DNA from: Phreatobacter sp.
Lineage (GTDB): Bacteria > Pseudomonadota > Alphaproteobacteria > Rhizobiales > Phreatobacteraceae
Reading direction: 5' to 3'
NCBI RefSeq assembly: GCF_016793595.1
Contig: NZ_JAEULY010000004.1
Location: 558,001-622,000 of the forward strand
Length of the DNA: 64,000 nt
Shown here: positions 54,126 to 62,167 of the stretch, piece after piece
How positions within the stretch are numbered: position 1 is the first letter of the stretch
Layout of the letters: each line of letters opens with the position of its first letter
Position numbers and translations under genes: made by a program
The notes under the pieces: generated by a model
Told to the model about the DNA's origin: nothing
Seen by the model: only the letters and a program-made list of their open reading frames with translations
Databases searched by the model: none

Positions 54126-55037
54126 ATGGCAGACGACATCCCCTTCGAGCGCGAGGACGCGGCCGTTCCCGGTCGTCCAGAACAGCTCTCGCCGCTGATC
54201 CGCCGGGTGCTCTGCGACAATCCCGGGCCGTTCACGTTCAAGGGCACGGTCACCTACATCATCGGCACGGGCCGCGTCGCCATCGTCGATCCCGGCCCCG
54301 ACAATGCCGCCCATATCGCGGCGGTCCTGGAGGCGGTGAAGGGCGAGACGGTCGAGGCGATCCTCGTGACGCATACCCACCGCGACCATTCGCCGGCGAC
54401 GCCCGCGATCAAGGCCGCCACCGGCGCACCTGTCTATGCCGAGGGTCCGCACCGCGCCGCGCGCGCGCTCAATCTCGGCGAGACCAATGCGCTCGACGCC
54501 TCGGGCGACCGCGATTTCGTGCCGGACGTGGCGCTGAGGGACGGCGAGGTGGTGTCGGGGACGGGCTGGACCGTGGAGGCCGTGTTCACGCCGGGCCATA
54601 CCGCCAATCACATGGCTTTCGCGCTGGCCGAGGAGAACACCCTGCTCTCCGGCGACCATGTCATGGCCTGGTCGACCTCCATCGTCGCACCGCCGGACGG
54701 CTCGATGGGCGATTACATGGCATCGCTCGACAAGCTGCGCGCGCGGTCGGAAGACATCTTCTGGCCGGGCCATGGCGGCCCCGTGCGCGAGCCCGCCAGG
54801 TTCATGCGGGCGCTGGCCCATCACCGCAAGCTGCGCGAGGCCGCGATCCTCCGGCGCATCGGCCTCGGCGACACCAGTATCCCGGACATCGTGACGGCGA
54901 TCTACGAGGGCCTCGATCCCAGGCTGAAGGGCGCGGCGGGCCTGTCGGTCTTCGCCCATCTCGAGGACCTCGTCACCAAGGGCCTGGTCCTGACCGATGG
55001 CGCGCCGACGCTCTCCGCCGCGTTCCGGCCGGCTTGA
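54126..55037 (+). CDS. MBL-fold metallo-hydrolase
   Basis: The 303-residue protein has the metallo-beta-lactamase fold with HTHRDHS near residue 80, TPGHTANHM, SGDHVMAW and WPGHGGPV, supplying the two-metal site. The C-terminal winged-helix-like extension (FAHLEDLVTKGLVL) is that of LACTB2/glyoxalase II-like hydrolases acting on thioesters or nucleic acids. The reaction here is not known. It is a single gene divergent from bioY. Confidence 0.9.
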   Translation: MADDIPFEREDAAVPGRPEQLSPLIRRVLCDNPGPFTFKGTVTYIIGTGRVAIVDPGPDNAAHIAAVLEAVKGETVEAILVTHTHRDHSPATPAIKAATGAPVYAEGPHRAARALNLGETNALDASGDRDFVPDVALRDGEVVSGTGWTVEAVFTPGHTANHMAFALAEENTLLSGDHVMAWSTSIVAPPDGSMGDYMASLDKLRARSEDIFWPGHGGPVREPARFMRALAHHRKLREAAILRRIGLGDTSIPDIVTAIYEGLDPRLKGAAGLSVFAHLEDLVTKGLVLTDGAPTLSAAFRPA

Positions 55038-55072
55038 TGCGGACGATTTTCGACTGGCGACACCGCCCCGCT

Positions 55073-55163
55073 CGTCATGGCCGGGCTTGTCCCGGCCATC
55101 CACAACTTGAACACGACAAGGAAAGGAATTCGTGGATAACCGGCCCAAGGCCGGGCATGACGT
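55073..55163. repeat. 91-bp dispersed palindromic element, copy 2
   Basis: This copy has the same length and design as 28352-28442: CGTCATGGCCGGGC at the left, AACTTGAACACG and AAAGGAATTCG in the core, and GGCCGGGCATGACGT at the right. Differences are mostly in the hairpin loops and compensating indels in the core. Confidence 0.82.
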
Positions 55164-55193
55164 GGTGAGCCTGGAGCATTCTCCGGCGGCCGC

Positions 55194-55670
55194 TCACACG
55201 AAGTCCAGCGGCAGCGCCGTCACTTCCTTGATCTCCTCCATGACGAAGCTCGCCGAGACATCCTGCATCTCGATGCGGGCGGTGAGCTTCTTGTAGAGGC
55301 GGTCATAGGCCGCGACATTGGGCACGCGTGCGTGGAGGATGTAGTCGATCTCGCCGGCCGTCCGATAGACGCCGAGCAGTTCGGGAATGTCGTGCACCGC
55401 CTTGTGGAAGCGCTCGGCCCAGTCGGCCTCATGGCGCGCGGTGCGGACCGCGATGAACACCGTCAGTTCGAGGTTGAGCTTCACCGGGTCGGCAAGCGCC
55501 ACGCGGGCGCGGATCACGCCCTCGTCCTCCAGCCGCTTCAGCCGGCGCCAGCAGGCGTTGCGCGAGAGGTTCACCCGCTCGGCGAGCTGTTCGATGGACA
55601 GCGAGGCATCCTCCTGCACGAGCCGCAGCAGGGTCTTGTCGATCGAATCAATGGAGATTGATTGGGACAT
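55194..55670 (-). CDS. Lrp/AsnC family regulator
   Basis: The 158-residue protein has the AsnC HTH near the N-terminus (SIEQLAERVNLSRNACWRRL) and an Lrp-type effector-binding RAM domain (from about residue 68). These regulators sense amino acids and form octamers that wrap DNA. The start codon overlaps one of three related palindromes in the divergent region toward the DUF6356 and asparaginase genes, so it likely controls itself and them. Confidence 0.93.
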   Translation of the reverse strand: MSQSISIDSIDKTLLRLVQEDASLSIEQLAERVNLSRNACWRRLKRLEDEGVIRARVALADPVKLNLELTVFIAVRTARHEADWAERFHKAVHDIPELLGVYRTAGEIDYILHARVPNVAAYDRLYKKLTARIEMQDVSASFVMEEIKEVTALPLDFV

Positions 55671-55748
55671 TGTCCCGCAATTATAAGTTCAAGTGGAACA
55701 ATTTCCACCCATATCGTCATTTCAGATTCCGCTTTGGGACATCTTCCC
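55664..55748. promoter_or_regulatory. Three phased palindromes in the lrp / DUF6356 gap
   Basis: GGGACATTGTCCC (55664-55676, overlapping the lrp start codon), GGAACAATTTCC inside GTGGAACAATTTCCAC (55693-55708), and GGGACATCTTCCC (55736-55748) are related sites. Their centres are about 30.5 and 41.5 bp apart, near three and four helical turns, as expected for an Lrp octamer binding one face of the DNA. Confidence 0.65.
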
Positions 55749-55802
55749 GGCGCGCCCGCGCTACCATGGGCCATTCACCCGGCCTTCCCGCGGAGCACCC
55801 CG

Positions 55803-56060
55803 ATGATCGAACGCGCCAAGACCGCCATGACTGCCCACCCGCACGCGGTCGGCGAGACCTATTTCGAGCATATGGGCGCGGCGCTCCGCTATGCCGGCAC
55901 GTTCGCCTTCTGCGCCTTTGCCGCCTTCGTCCATGCCTTCCTGCCGTTCCTGTTCGAGAAGACGGCCTCGACCATCGTCAAGAAGATGGTCGCCAACATG
56001 AATGCGCGCATGGACGCGCCGCAGGGACAGGTCCAGCCGGGCACGCAGGCGGCCGAGTAA
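55803..56060 (+). CDS. DUF6356 family small membrane protein
   Basis: The 85-residue protein has the DUF6356 pattern: a short amphipathic start, ETYFEHMGAALRYAG, a membrane helix (FAFCAFAAFVHAFLPFLF) and a charged tail beginning EKTASTIVKKM. The function is unknown. ATG 55803 is preceded by a modest GGAG. It lies between lrp and the asparaginase gene, 53 bases before the latter, and is likely cotranscribed with it. Confidence 0.82.
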   Translation: MIERAKTAMTAHPHAVGETYFEHMGAALRYAGTFAFCAFAAFVHAFLPFLFEKTASTIVKKMVANMNARMDAPQGQVQPGTQAAE

Positions 56061-56113
56061 GGCTTTCTCGCGCCGCGGGGACATGGTCTAAGCGGGCATT
56101 CCCGGAGCCCGCC

Positions 56114-57121
56114 ATGTCGCTCGCCGATCCCGTTCTTGTCGAAGTCGTCCGCGGCGATGCCGTCGAATGCGTCCACCGCGGCGCGGCAGTCGTGTGCGAC
56201 GCCGACGGGCGCGTCGTGTTCTCGCTCGGCGATATCGACCGCTCCATCTATCCGCGCTCCGCGATCAAGACGTTGCAGGCCCTTCCGCTGATCGAGAGCG
56301 GCGCCGCCGATCGCTATGGCTTCGGGAACAAGGAAGTGGCGCTTGCCTGCTCGTCCCATGGCGGCGAGCCGCGCCATGTCGAGACATCAGCCGGCATGCT
56401 GGCCAAAGCGGGGCTGGACGAAGCGGCGCTCGAATGCGGCGCGCACTGGCCCTCGGGCGCGGCCGCGACCCATGCGCTGGCACGATCCGGCGGCAAACCC
56501 TCCGCCCTTCACAACAACTGCTCCGGCAAGCATGCCGGCTTCCTGTGCCTCGCCTGTGCCGAGGACATCGACCCGAAGGGCTATGTCGGCATCGGCCACC
56601 GCGTGCAGCGTTTCGTCGCGGAGGCAGTCGGTGAGGTGACCGGCCACCGGCTCGACCGTGACACCGCCATCGGCACCGATGGCTGCTCCATTCCGACCTA
56701 TGCGGTTCCGCTGGCAAAGCTCGCGCATGGCTTCGCCAGGCTCGCGACCGGCCACGGTGTCGGACCCGAGCGGGCGAAAGCCTTCGGGCGGTTGCGGGCG
56801 GCCTGCGCGGCAGAACCCTTCATGGTGGCGGGGTCCGGCCGCTTCTGCACCGACGTGATGTTGCTGCTCGGCGGCCGCGCCTTCGTGAAGACCGGAGCCG
56901 AGGGCGTCTTCTGCGCGGCGCTGCCCGAACAGGGCCTCGGCATCGCGCTGAAATGCGCCGACGGAGCCTCGCGCGCCAGCGAGGTGATGATGGCCGCGCT
57001 GATCGCGAAACTGCTGCCCATGGACGAGGCAGAGGCCGCCAAATTCCGCCGCTTCGTGCGGCCTACCATGAAGAACTGGAACGGAATCACAGTCGGCGAG
57101 ATCCGTCCGACCTTCTCGTAA
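56114..57121 (+). CDS. L-asparaginase, class 3 (Rhizobium etli type)
   Basis: The 335-residue enzyme hydrolyses asparagine to aspartate and ammonia. It belongs to the Rhizobium etli ReAV family, unlike E. coli asparaginases. The two Ser-Lys pairs fit SAIK at 49-52 and Ser81 (CSSHGGEP) with Lys259 (FVKTGAEG); the zinc site fits Cys136 and Lys139 in NNCSGKHAGF and Cys191 in GTDGCS. GGAG lies 6 nt before ATG 56114. Control by the nearby Lrp is inferred from the operators. Confidence 0.92.
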   Translation: MSLADPVLVEVVRGDAVECVHRGAAVVCDADGRVVFSLGDIDRSIYPRSAIKTLQALPLIESGAADRYGFGNKEVALACSSHGGEPRHVETSAGMLAKAGLDEAALECGAHWPSGAAATHALARSGGKPSALHNNCSGKHAGFLCLACAEDIDPKGYVGIGHRVQRFVAEAVGEVTGHRLDRDTAIGTDGCSIPTYAVPLAKLAHGFARLATGHGVGPERAKAFGRLRAACAAEPFMVAGSGRFCTDVMLLLGGRAFVKTGAEGVFCAALPEQGLGIALKCADGASRASEVMMAALIAKLLPMDEAEAAKFRRFVRPTMKNWNGITVGEIRPTFS

Positions 57122-57234
57122 GCTCTTGCGGAAGATCGCCTTTTGACGGGCGGCGGGGCGCCCCGGAGAACCGTCATCTCCCAGTTCGCATGAATTCCAA
57201 AAAAGACTCTTGCCAGCCCGCCGGGACACGGTAT

Positions 57235-57250
57235 CGTTCGTTTACGAATG
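57235..57250. promoter_or_regulatory. Palindromic operator candidate before the ABC transporter operon
   Basis: CGTTCGTTTACGAATG matches the fpr site at 14 of 16 positions and lies 85 bases before the binding protein start codon, in the gap after the asparaginase gene. Confidence 0.6.
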
Positions 57251-57335
57251 ATCTTCCGAACAAAAATTACAACGGAAGTCTCGGTCGAGGTGGAATGCGG
57301 CTCCTGCCGCAGAGTTCTCAGGGGAGAGTCCTTCA

Positions 57336-58562
57336 ATGGCGAAGCTCAATCTGTCGCGCCGTACAGTCGTCGGGGGCCTCGCCGCCACCGGCGCCGCGCT
57401 CACTACGAGGAGCGTCTCGGCGCAGGGCGCGCCGATCCGCATCGGCGAGCTCAATTCCTACAGCCGCATGGCCGCCTTCGCGGTGCCCTATCGCAACGGC
57501 ATGCAGCTGGCGATGGAGCAGATCAACGCTGCCGGCGGCATTGCCGGAATGGGCAACCGCCCGATGGAGATCGTGTTCCGCGACGACGGCTCGACGCCTG
57601 GCGATGCGGTGCGTGTCGCCGAGGAGCTGATCACCCGCGAGCGCGTCAGCTTCATCGCCGGCGCCTTCCTGTCGAATGTCGGCCTCGCGCTCGCCGACTT
57701 CGCCAACCAGCGCAAGGTGCTCTATCTCGCCACCGAGCCGCTGACCGACGCGCTCACCATGGCGAGCGGCAACCCCTATACGTTCCGCGTCCGCCCCGGC
57801 ACCTACATGCAGACCAAGATGCTGGTCGAGGCATCGAAGGCCAAGGGCATCAAGCGCTGGGCGGTGGTCGCGCCAAACTACGAATATGGCCAGTCGGCCG
57901 TCGCCGCCTTCAAGCGCCTGATGGGCGAGGCGGTGCAGGGCTTCGAGGTGGTCGCCGAACAGTTCCCGGCGCTCGGCCGCGTCGATGCCGGCGCCACCGT
58001 CGGCGCGCTGGCGCAGTCGCGGCCGGACGGCATCTTCAACGTGCTGTTCGGCGCCGATCTCACGGCCTTCGTGCGTGAGGGCAATACGCGCGGCCTGTTC
58101 GAGCGCCGCACGGTCGTCAGCCTGCTGACCGGCGAGCCGGAATATCTCCTGCCTCTCGGCGACGAGACGCCGGACGGCTGGATCACCACCGGCTACCCGC
58201 CGGAGCAGGTGACCACCAACAACCACCAGGCCTTCGTCGCCGCCTACAAGGCGAAGTTCAACGACACGCCGCGCCTCGGCACGGTGCTCGGCTATGTCGT
58301 GCCGTTCATGATCCGCGACATGCTGAACAAGGCGAAATCGACCGAGACGGATGCGATGATCGCGGCCTTCAAGGACCTGACGACCGAGACGATCTGTGGT
58401 CCGGTCACCATGCGCGGCATCGACCAGCAGTCGACGCTCGGCGCCTGGGTCGGCGAGACGACGCTCAACGGCAAGCTACCGACCATGAAGAACTGGCGCT
58501 ATGTCGACGGCAAGGACGTGATGTTCCCCGAGGCCGAGGTGCGCGCCGCGCGCAAGAGCTGA
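57336..58562 (+). CDS. ABC transporter substrate-binding protein, branched-chain type
   Basis: The 408-residue periplasmic protein has a twin-arginine-like signal (LSRRTVVGGLAATGAAL) and the type I periplasmic-binding fold used for Leu/Ile/Val-like ligands, amides and urea (IRIGELNSYS, MQLAMEQINAAGGI, SNVGLALADFANQRKVLYLA). The ligand cannot be fixed; the downstream hydantoinase gene hints at a cyclic amide or its product. GGGGAGAG precedes ATG 57336. It is the first gene of the operon. Confidence 0.93.
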   Translation: MAKLNLSRRTVVGGLAATGAALTTRSVSAQGAPIRIGELNSYSRMAAFAVPYRNGMQLAMEQINAAGGIAGMGNRPMEIVFRDDGSTPGDAVRVAEELITRERVSFIAGAFLSNVGLALADFANQRKVLYLATEPLTDALTMASGNPYTFRVRPGTYMQTKMLVEASKAKGIKRWAVVAPNYEYGQSAVAAFKRLMGEAVQGFEVVAEQFPALGRVDAGATVGALAQSRPDGIFNVLFGADLTAFVREGNTRGLFERRTVVSLLTGEPEYLLPLGDETPDGWITTGYPPEQVTTNNHQAFVAAYKAKFNDTPRLGTVLGYVVPFMIRDMLNKAKSTETDAMIAAFKDLTTETICGPVTMRGIDQQSTLGAWVGETTLNGKLPTMKNWRYVDGKDVMFPEAEVRAARKS

Positions 58563-58580
58563 CGCAATTCGCATGACACC

Positions 58581-58602
58581 GCCCGGAGCCAGCGCTCCGG
58601 GC
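58581..58602 (+). other. Intercistronic hairpin after the binding protein gene
   Basis: A perfect 9-bp stem GCCCGGAGC (58581-58589) / GCTCCGGGC (58594-58602) with a 4-nt loop lies 18 bases past the stop codon, with no T-run. Its placement matches the hairpin at 19528-19549 in the TctC operon and probably stabilises the upstream message. Confidence 0.55.
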
Positions 58603-58672
58603 GCCCTGCCACCAATCCGGGCGCGGTCCTGCCGCGACCCCGTTCAGATCGTTTGCGCCGAGAGACCTGTCC

Positions 58673-60586
58673 ATGGACCTCTCCTTCCTCGTCATCCAGG
58701 CCCTGTCCGGCCTCGCCAGCGCTTCCGCGCTGTTCGTGATCGCGTCGGGCCTGACCATCGTCTTCGGCGTGACGCGGATCGTGAATTTCGCCCATGGCTC
58801 GTTCTACATGCTCGGCGCCTATATGGCGGTGACGATCCTGCCCTGGCTGTTCGAGTTCGACCGCTCGCCGACGCTGTTCTTCGTCGGCGTGATCGCTTCC
58901 GCCGCTGTCGTCGGCGTGCTCGGCGTCCTGATGGAAGTTCTCCTGCTCCGCCGCATCTACAAGGTGCCGGAACTGTTCCAGCTGCTCGCCACCTTCGGCG
59001 TCGTGCTCATCGTGCAGGACGTGGTGCTGAAGGTCTGGGGCCCGGTCGACATTACCGGCCCGCGTGCGCCGGGCCTGCGCCACGGCATCGAGATCTTCGG
59101 CCAGCGCTTTCCCGCCTATGAATTGTTCCTGATCTTCGTCGGCCCGGCCGTGCTCGGCGCGCTGATGCTGATCATGCACAAGACCCGCTTTGGCGTGCTG
59201 ATCCGCGCCGCGACGCAGGACCGCGAGATGGTCGGCGCGCTCGGCGTCAACCAGGCCATGCTGTTCACCGGCACGCTATTCCTCGGCGCCTTCCTCGCCG
59301 GCCTTGGCGGCGCGTTGCAGGTGCCGCGCGTCGCGGCCAATACCGGCATGGACCTGTCGATCATCACCGAGGCCTTCGTCGTCACCGTGATCGGCGGCAT
59401 GGGCTCTGTGCCGGGCGCCTTCGTCGCGGCCCTGATCATAGGCCTGCTTCAGGCCTTCGGCATCCTGATCTTCCCGAAAATCACGCTGGTTCTGGTTTTC
59501 CTGCTCATGGCCGTGGTTCTGGTGGTCAAGCCCTGGGGGCTGATGGGCAAGCCGGACGTTGCCGCCGGCCGCGCGATCCTGCCCGAGGGCATCCTCAACC
59601 TGAAGCGCTTCGGCGGGGTGGAGAAGCTGTTCTGGGCGGCGGTGGTCGTGCTGGTGCTGGCCATCCCCTTCATCGGTGATGCCTACAAGGTGAAGGTCGG
59701 CATCGAGATCATGGTCTTCGCCCTTGCCGCCTTCTCGCTGAATCTCCTCATCGGCAATGGCGGCATCGTCTCCTTCGGCCACGCCGCCTATTTCGGGGTC
59801 GGCGCCTATGCGGCGGGCCTGCTCGTCACCGGCCCGCTGAAATTGCCGATGGAGGCGGCGCTGGTCGCGGCGCCCATCGCCGGCGGTCTGGCAGCAGCCC
59901 TGTTCGGCTATTTCGTCGTGCGCCTGTCGGGCATCTATCTCGCCATGCTGACGCTGGCCTTCGCCCAGATCACCTATGCGATCTGCTTCCAGTGGGTGGA
60001 GGTGACCGGCGGCGACAACGGCGTGGTCGGCGTCTGGCCGTCGCGCTGGGCCTCCGCCCGCGAGGTCTATTTCTACGTGGTGGCTGTGTTCTCGATCCTC
60101 GCCATCGTCGCGCTGCGCCATCTGATCTACGCGCCCTTCGGCTATACGCTGCGCGCCGCGCGCGACAGCGCGAACCGGGCGGATGCCATCGGCATCGACG
60201 TGCGCACCCATCGCTGGCTCGCCTTCATCGTCGCAGGCGCCGCGGCGGGCCTTGCGGGCGGCCTCTATGCCTTCTCCAAGGGCTCGATCGACCCGACCAT
60301 GATCTCGATCGGCATGTCGATCGACTTCCTGATGATGATCCTCACCGGCGGCATCCAGACCGTGATGGGCGCACTGGTCGGCGCGGCGGCCTTCCACTCG
60401 GTGAAGGACTTCTTCATGCCGCTGACCGATTTCTGGCGCTTCTTCCTGGGGTCGTCGATCATCCTGATCGTTCTGCTGTTCCCGCGCGGCATCGTCGGAG
60501 CGGTGGACACCTTCCGCGAGCGGTTCGGCGGCAGATTCGCCGGGGCCGACGCGAAGGCGCCGGTCCTTGCGAAGGAGGCGGCATGA
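58673..60586 (+). CDS. ABC transporter permease, LivH-LivM fusion
   Basis: The 637-residue inner-membrane protein joins two permease domains usually encoded by separate livH and livM genes. The first half (about 1-290) has NFAHGSFYMLGAYMA and the second (about 320-637) has NGGIVSFGHAAYFGVGAYA, the two forms of the same motif, each followed by about 8 helices. The EAA-like cytoplasmic loop GTRIAATQDREMVGALGVN in the first half appears as RAARDSANRADAIGI in the second. It overlaps the next gene by 4 bp. Confidence 0.93.
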   Translation: MDLSFLVIQALSGLASASALFVIASGLTIVFGVTRIVNFAHGSFYMLGAYMAVTILPWLFEFDRSPTLFFVGVIASAAVVGVLGVLMEVLLLRRIYKVPELFQLLATFGVVLIVQDVVLKVWGPVDITGPRAPGLRHGIEIFGQRFPAYELFLIFVGPAVLGALMLIMHKTRFGVLIRAATQDREMVGALGVNQAMLFTGTLFLGAFLAGLGGALQVPRVAANTGMDLSIITEAFVVTVIGGMGSVPGAFVAALIIGLLQAFGILIFPKITLVLVFLLMAVVLVVKPWGLMGKPDVAAGRAILPEGILNLKRFGGVEKLFWAAVVVLVLAIPFIGDAYKVKVGIEIMVFALAAFSLNLLIGNGGIVSFGHAAYFGVGAYAAGLLVTGPLKLPMEAALVAAPIAGGLAAALFGYFVVRLSGIYLAMLTLAFAQITYAICFQWVEVTGGDNGVVGVWPSRWASAREVYFYVVAVFSILAIVALRHLIYAPFGYTLRAARDSANRADAIGIDVRTHRWLAFIVAGAAAGLAGGLYAFSKGSIDPTMISIGMSIDFLMMILTGGIQTVMGALVGAAAFHSVKDFFMPLTDFWRFFLGSSIILIVLLFPRGIVGAVDTFRERFGGRFAGADAKAPVLAKEAA

Positions 60587-61377
60587 CCACCCCTCTCCTC
60601 GTCGTGGACAATCTCCAGAAGCGCTTCGGCGGCGTCGTCGCCGGCAAGGATGTGTCGTTCACGCTGGCAGCCGGCGAGATGCTCGCCATCATCGGCCCGA
60701 ACGGCGCGGGCAAATCGACCACGTTCAACATGGTCGGCGGCCAGCTGAGGCCCGATTCCGGCACGGTCACCCTCGCCGGCGAGGACATCACCGGACGGCC
60801 GCCGCGCGACATCTGGCGCAAGGGCGTCGGACGCACCTTCCAGATCGCCCAGACCTTCGTGTCGATGAGCGTCGCGGAGAACGTCCAGATGGCGCTGATC
60901 TCCCATCACGGCGAGACCCGCGCGGTCGTGCCGATGGCGCGAACGCTGCACCGCGAGGCCGCCATCGCCATCCTCGCCCGCGTCGGCATGGCCGACATGG
61001 CGGACAGGCCGGTGAGCGAACTCGCCTATGGCGACGTCAAGCGCGTGGAACTGGCCATCGCGCTCGCCTCCGAGCCGAAGCTGCTGCTGATGGACGAGCC
61101 CACCGCCGGAATGGCGCCGAAGGAGCGCGCCGCGCTGATGCAGCTCACCGCCGACATTGCCAGGGAGCGCGGCATCGGCGTTCTGTTCACCGAGCACGAC
61201 ATGGACTCCGTCTTCGGCCATTCCGACCGCATCCTCGTCCTCGTGCGCGGCGAGATCATCGCAGCCGGCACGCCGGACGAGGTCCGCTCCAACCAGCGGG
61301 TGAAACAGGTCTATCTCGGCGAGACCGGCGCGCAGGCCGCCCTCAAGGCGCGCCGGCAGGCGGCGGGAGCTGCCTGA
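60583..61377 (+). CDS. ABC transporter ATP-binding protein, LivG-like
   Basis: The 264-residue ATPase has Walker A GPNGAGKST, the degenerate signature LAYGDVKRVELAIALAS, Walker B LLLMDEPTAG and the H-loop in TEHDMDSVF. The long insert before the signature and the C-terminal tail are those of LivG-type subunits. AAGGAGG lies 4 nt before ATG 60583, and the start overlaps the permease stop codon (ATGA). Confidence 0.95.
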   Translation: MTTPLLVVDNLQKRFGGVVAGKDVSFTLAAGEMLAIIGPNGAGKSTTFNMVGGQLRPDSGTVTLAGEDITGRPPRDIWRKGVGRTFQIAQTFVSMSVAENVQMALISHHGETRAVVPMARTLHREAAIAILARVGMADMADRPVSELAYGDVKRVELAIALASEPKLLLMDEPTAGMAPKERAALMQLTADIARERGIGVLFTEHDMDSVFGHSDRILVLVRGEIIAAGTPDEVRSNQRVKQVYLGETGAQAALKARRQAAGAA

Positions 61378-62105
61378 TGCGCGCGCCCTCCTCCACCACC
61401 ATCCTCGAAACCGCCGGTCTGAAGGCCGCCTATGGCCATGCGCAGGTGCTGTTCGGCGTCGATATCGCGCTGAAGGCCGGCGAGGTCGTCGCCCTCATGG
61501 GCCGCAACGGCGCCGGCAAGTCCACGACGCTGAAGGCGATCATGGGCCTCGTGCCGCCGAACGGTGGCAACGTCACCTTCGAGGGGCGCGATGTCACCGG
61601 CTGGCAGTCCTACCGCATCGCCCGGCTCGGCCTCGGCTATGTGCCGGAGGAGCGGCGCATCTTCACCGACCTGACCGTCTACGAGAATCTCGAGGTCGGC
61701 CGGAAAGCCGCCGCCGGAGCGGGCAAGGAGCCCTGGTCGCCGGAGCGGCTGTTCGCGATCTTCCCGAACCTCGCGGAGATGAAGGGCCGCAGGGCCTCCG
61801 CCATGTCGGGCGGCGAGCAGCAGATGCTGACCATCGCCCGCACGCTGATGGGCAATCCGCATGCGGTGCTGCTGGACGAGCCCTCGGAGGGCCTCGCACC
61901 CGTCATCGTCGAGCAGATGGCCGATGCGGTGCTCGCCATGAAGGCCGAGGGCATCGCCGTGCTGCTTTCGGAGCAGAACCTCTATTTCGCCTCCGCCGTG
62001 TCGGACCGCGCCTATGTCATCGAGAAGGGCACGATCCGCTACGAGGGGACGACGCAGGACCTCGAAGCCAATGACGAGATCCGCGAAGCCTATTTGAGCG
62101 TGTGA
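61377..62105 (+). CDS. ABC transporter ATP-binding protein, LivF-like
   Basis: The 242-residue ATPase has Walker A GRNGAGKST, the signature MSGGEQQML, Walker B AVLLDEPSEG and SEQNLYFA for the H-loop region, where the usual histidine is replaced by Gln-Asn as in many LivF proteins. It shares one base with the upstream stop codon (TGATG). With LivG it forms the heterodimeric motor of the transporter. Confidence 0.95.
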   Translation: MRAPSSTTILETAGLKAAYGHAQVLFGVDIALKAGEVVALMGRNGAGKSTTLKAIMGLVPPNGGNVTFEGRDVTGWQSYRIARLGLGYVPEERRIFTDLTVYENLEVGRKAAAGAGKEPWSPERLFAIFPNLAEMKGRRASAMSGGEQQMLTIARTLMGNPHAVLLDEPSEGLAPVIVEQMADAVLAMKAEGIAVLLSEQNLYFASAVSDRAYVIEKGTIRYEGTTQDLEANDEIREAYLSV

Positions 62106-62137
62106 ATGGCGGGAGGGACGCCGCTGCGCGCCCCGAC

Positions 62138-62153
62138 CGTTCGTAGGCGAACG
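62138..62153. promoter_or_regulatory. Palindromic operator candidate before the hydantoinase gene
   Basis: CGTTCGTAGGCGAACG lies 14 bases before the GTG start codon and shares TTCGT and CGAA half-sites with the sites at 40921-40936 and 57235-57250. Its position would allow control of initiation inside the operon. Confidence 0.58.
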
Positions 62154-62167
62154 ATATGGAGAATGAT

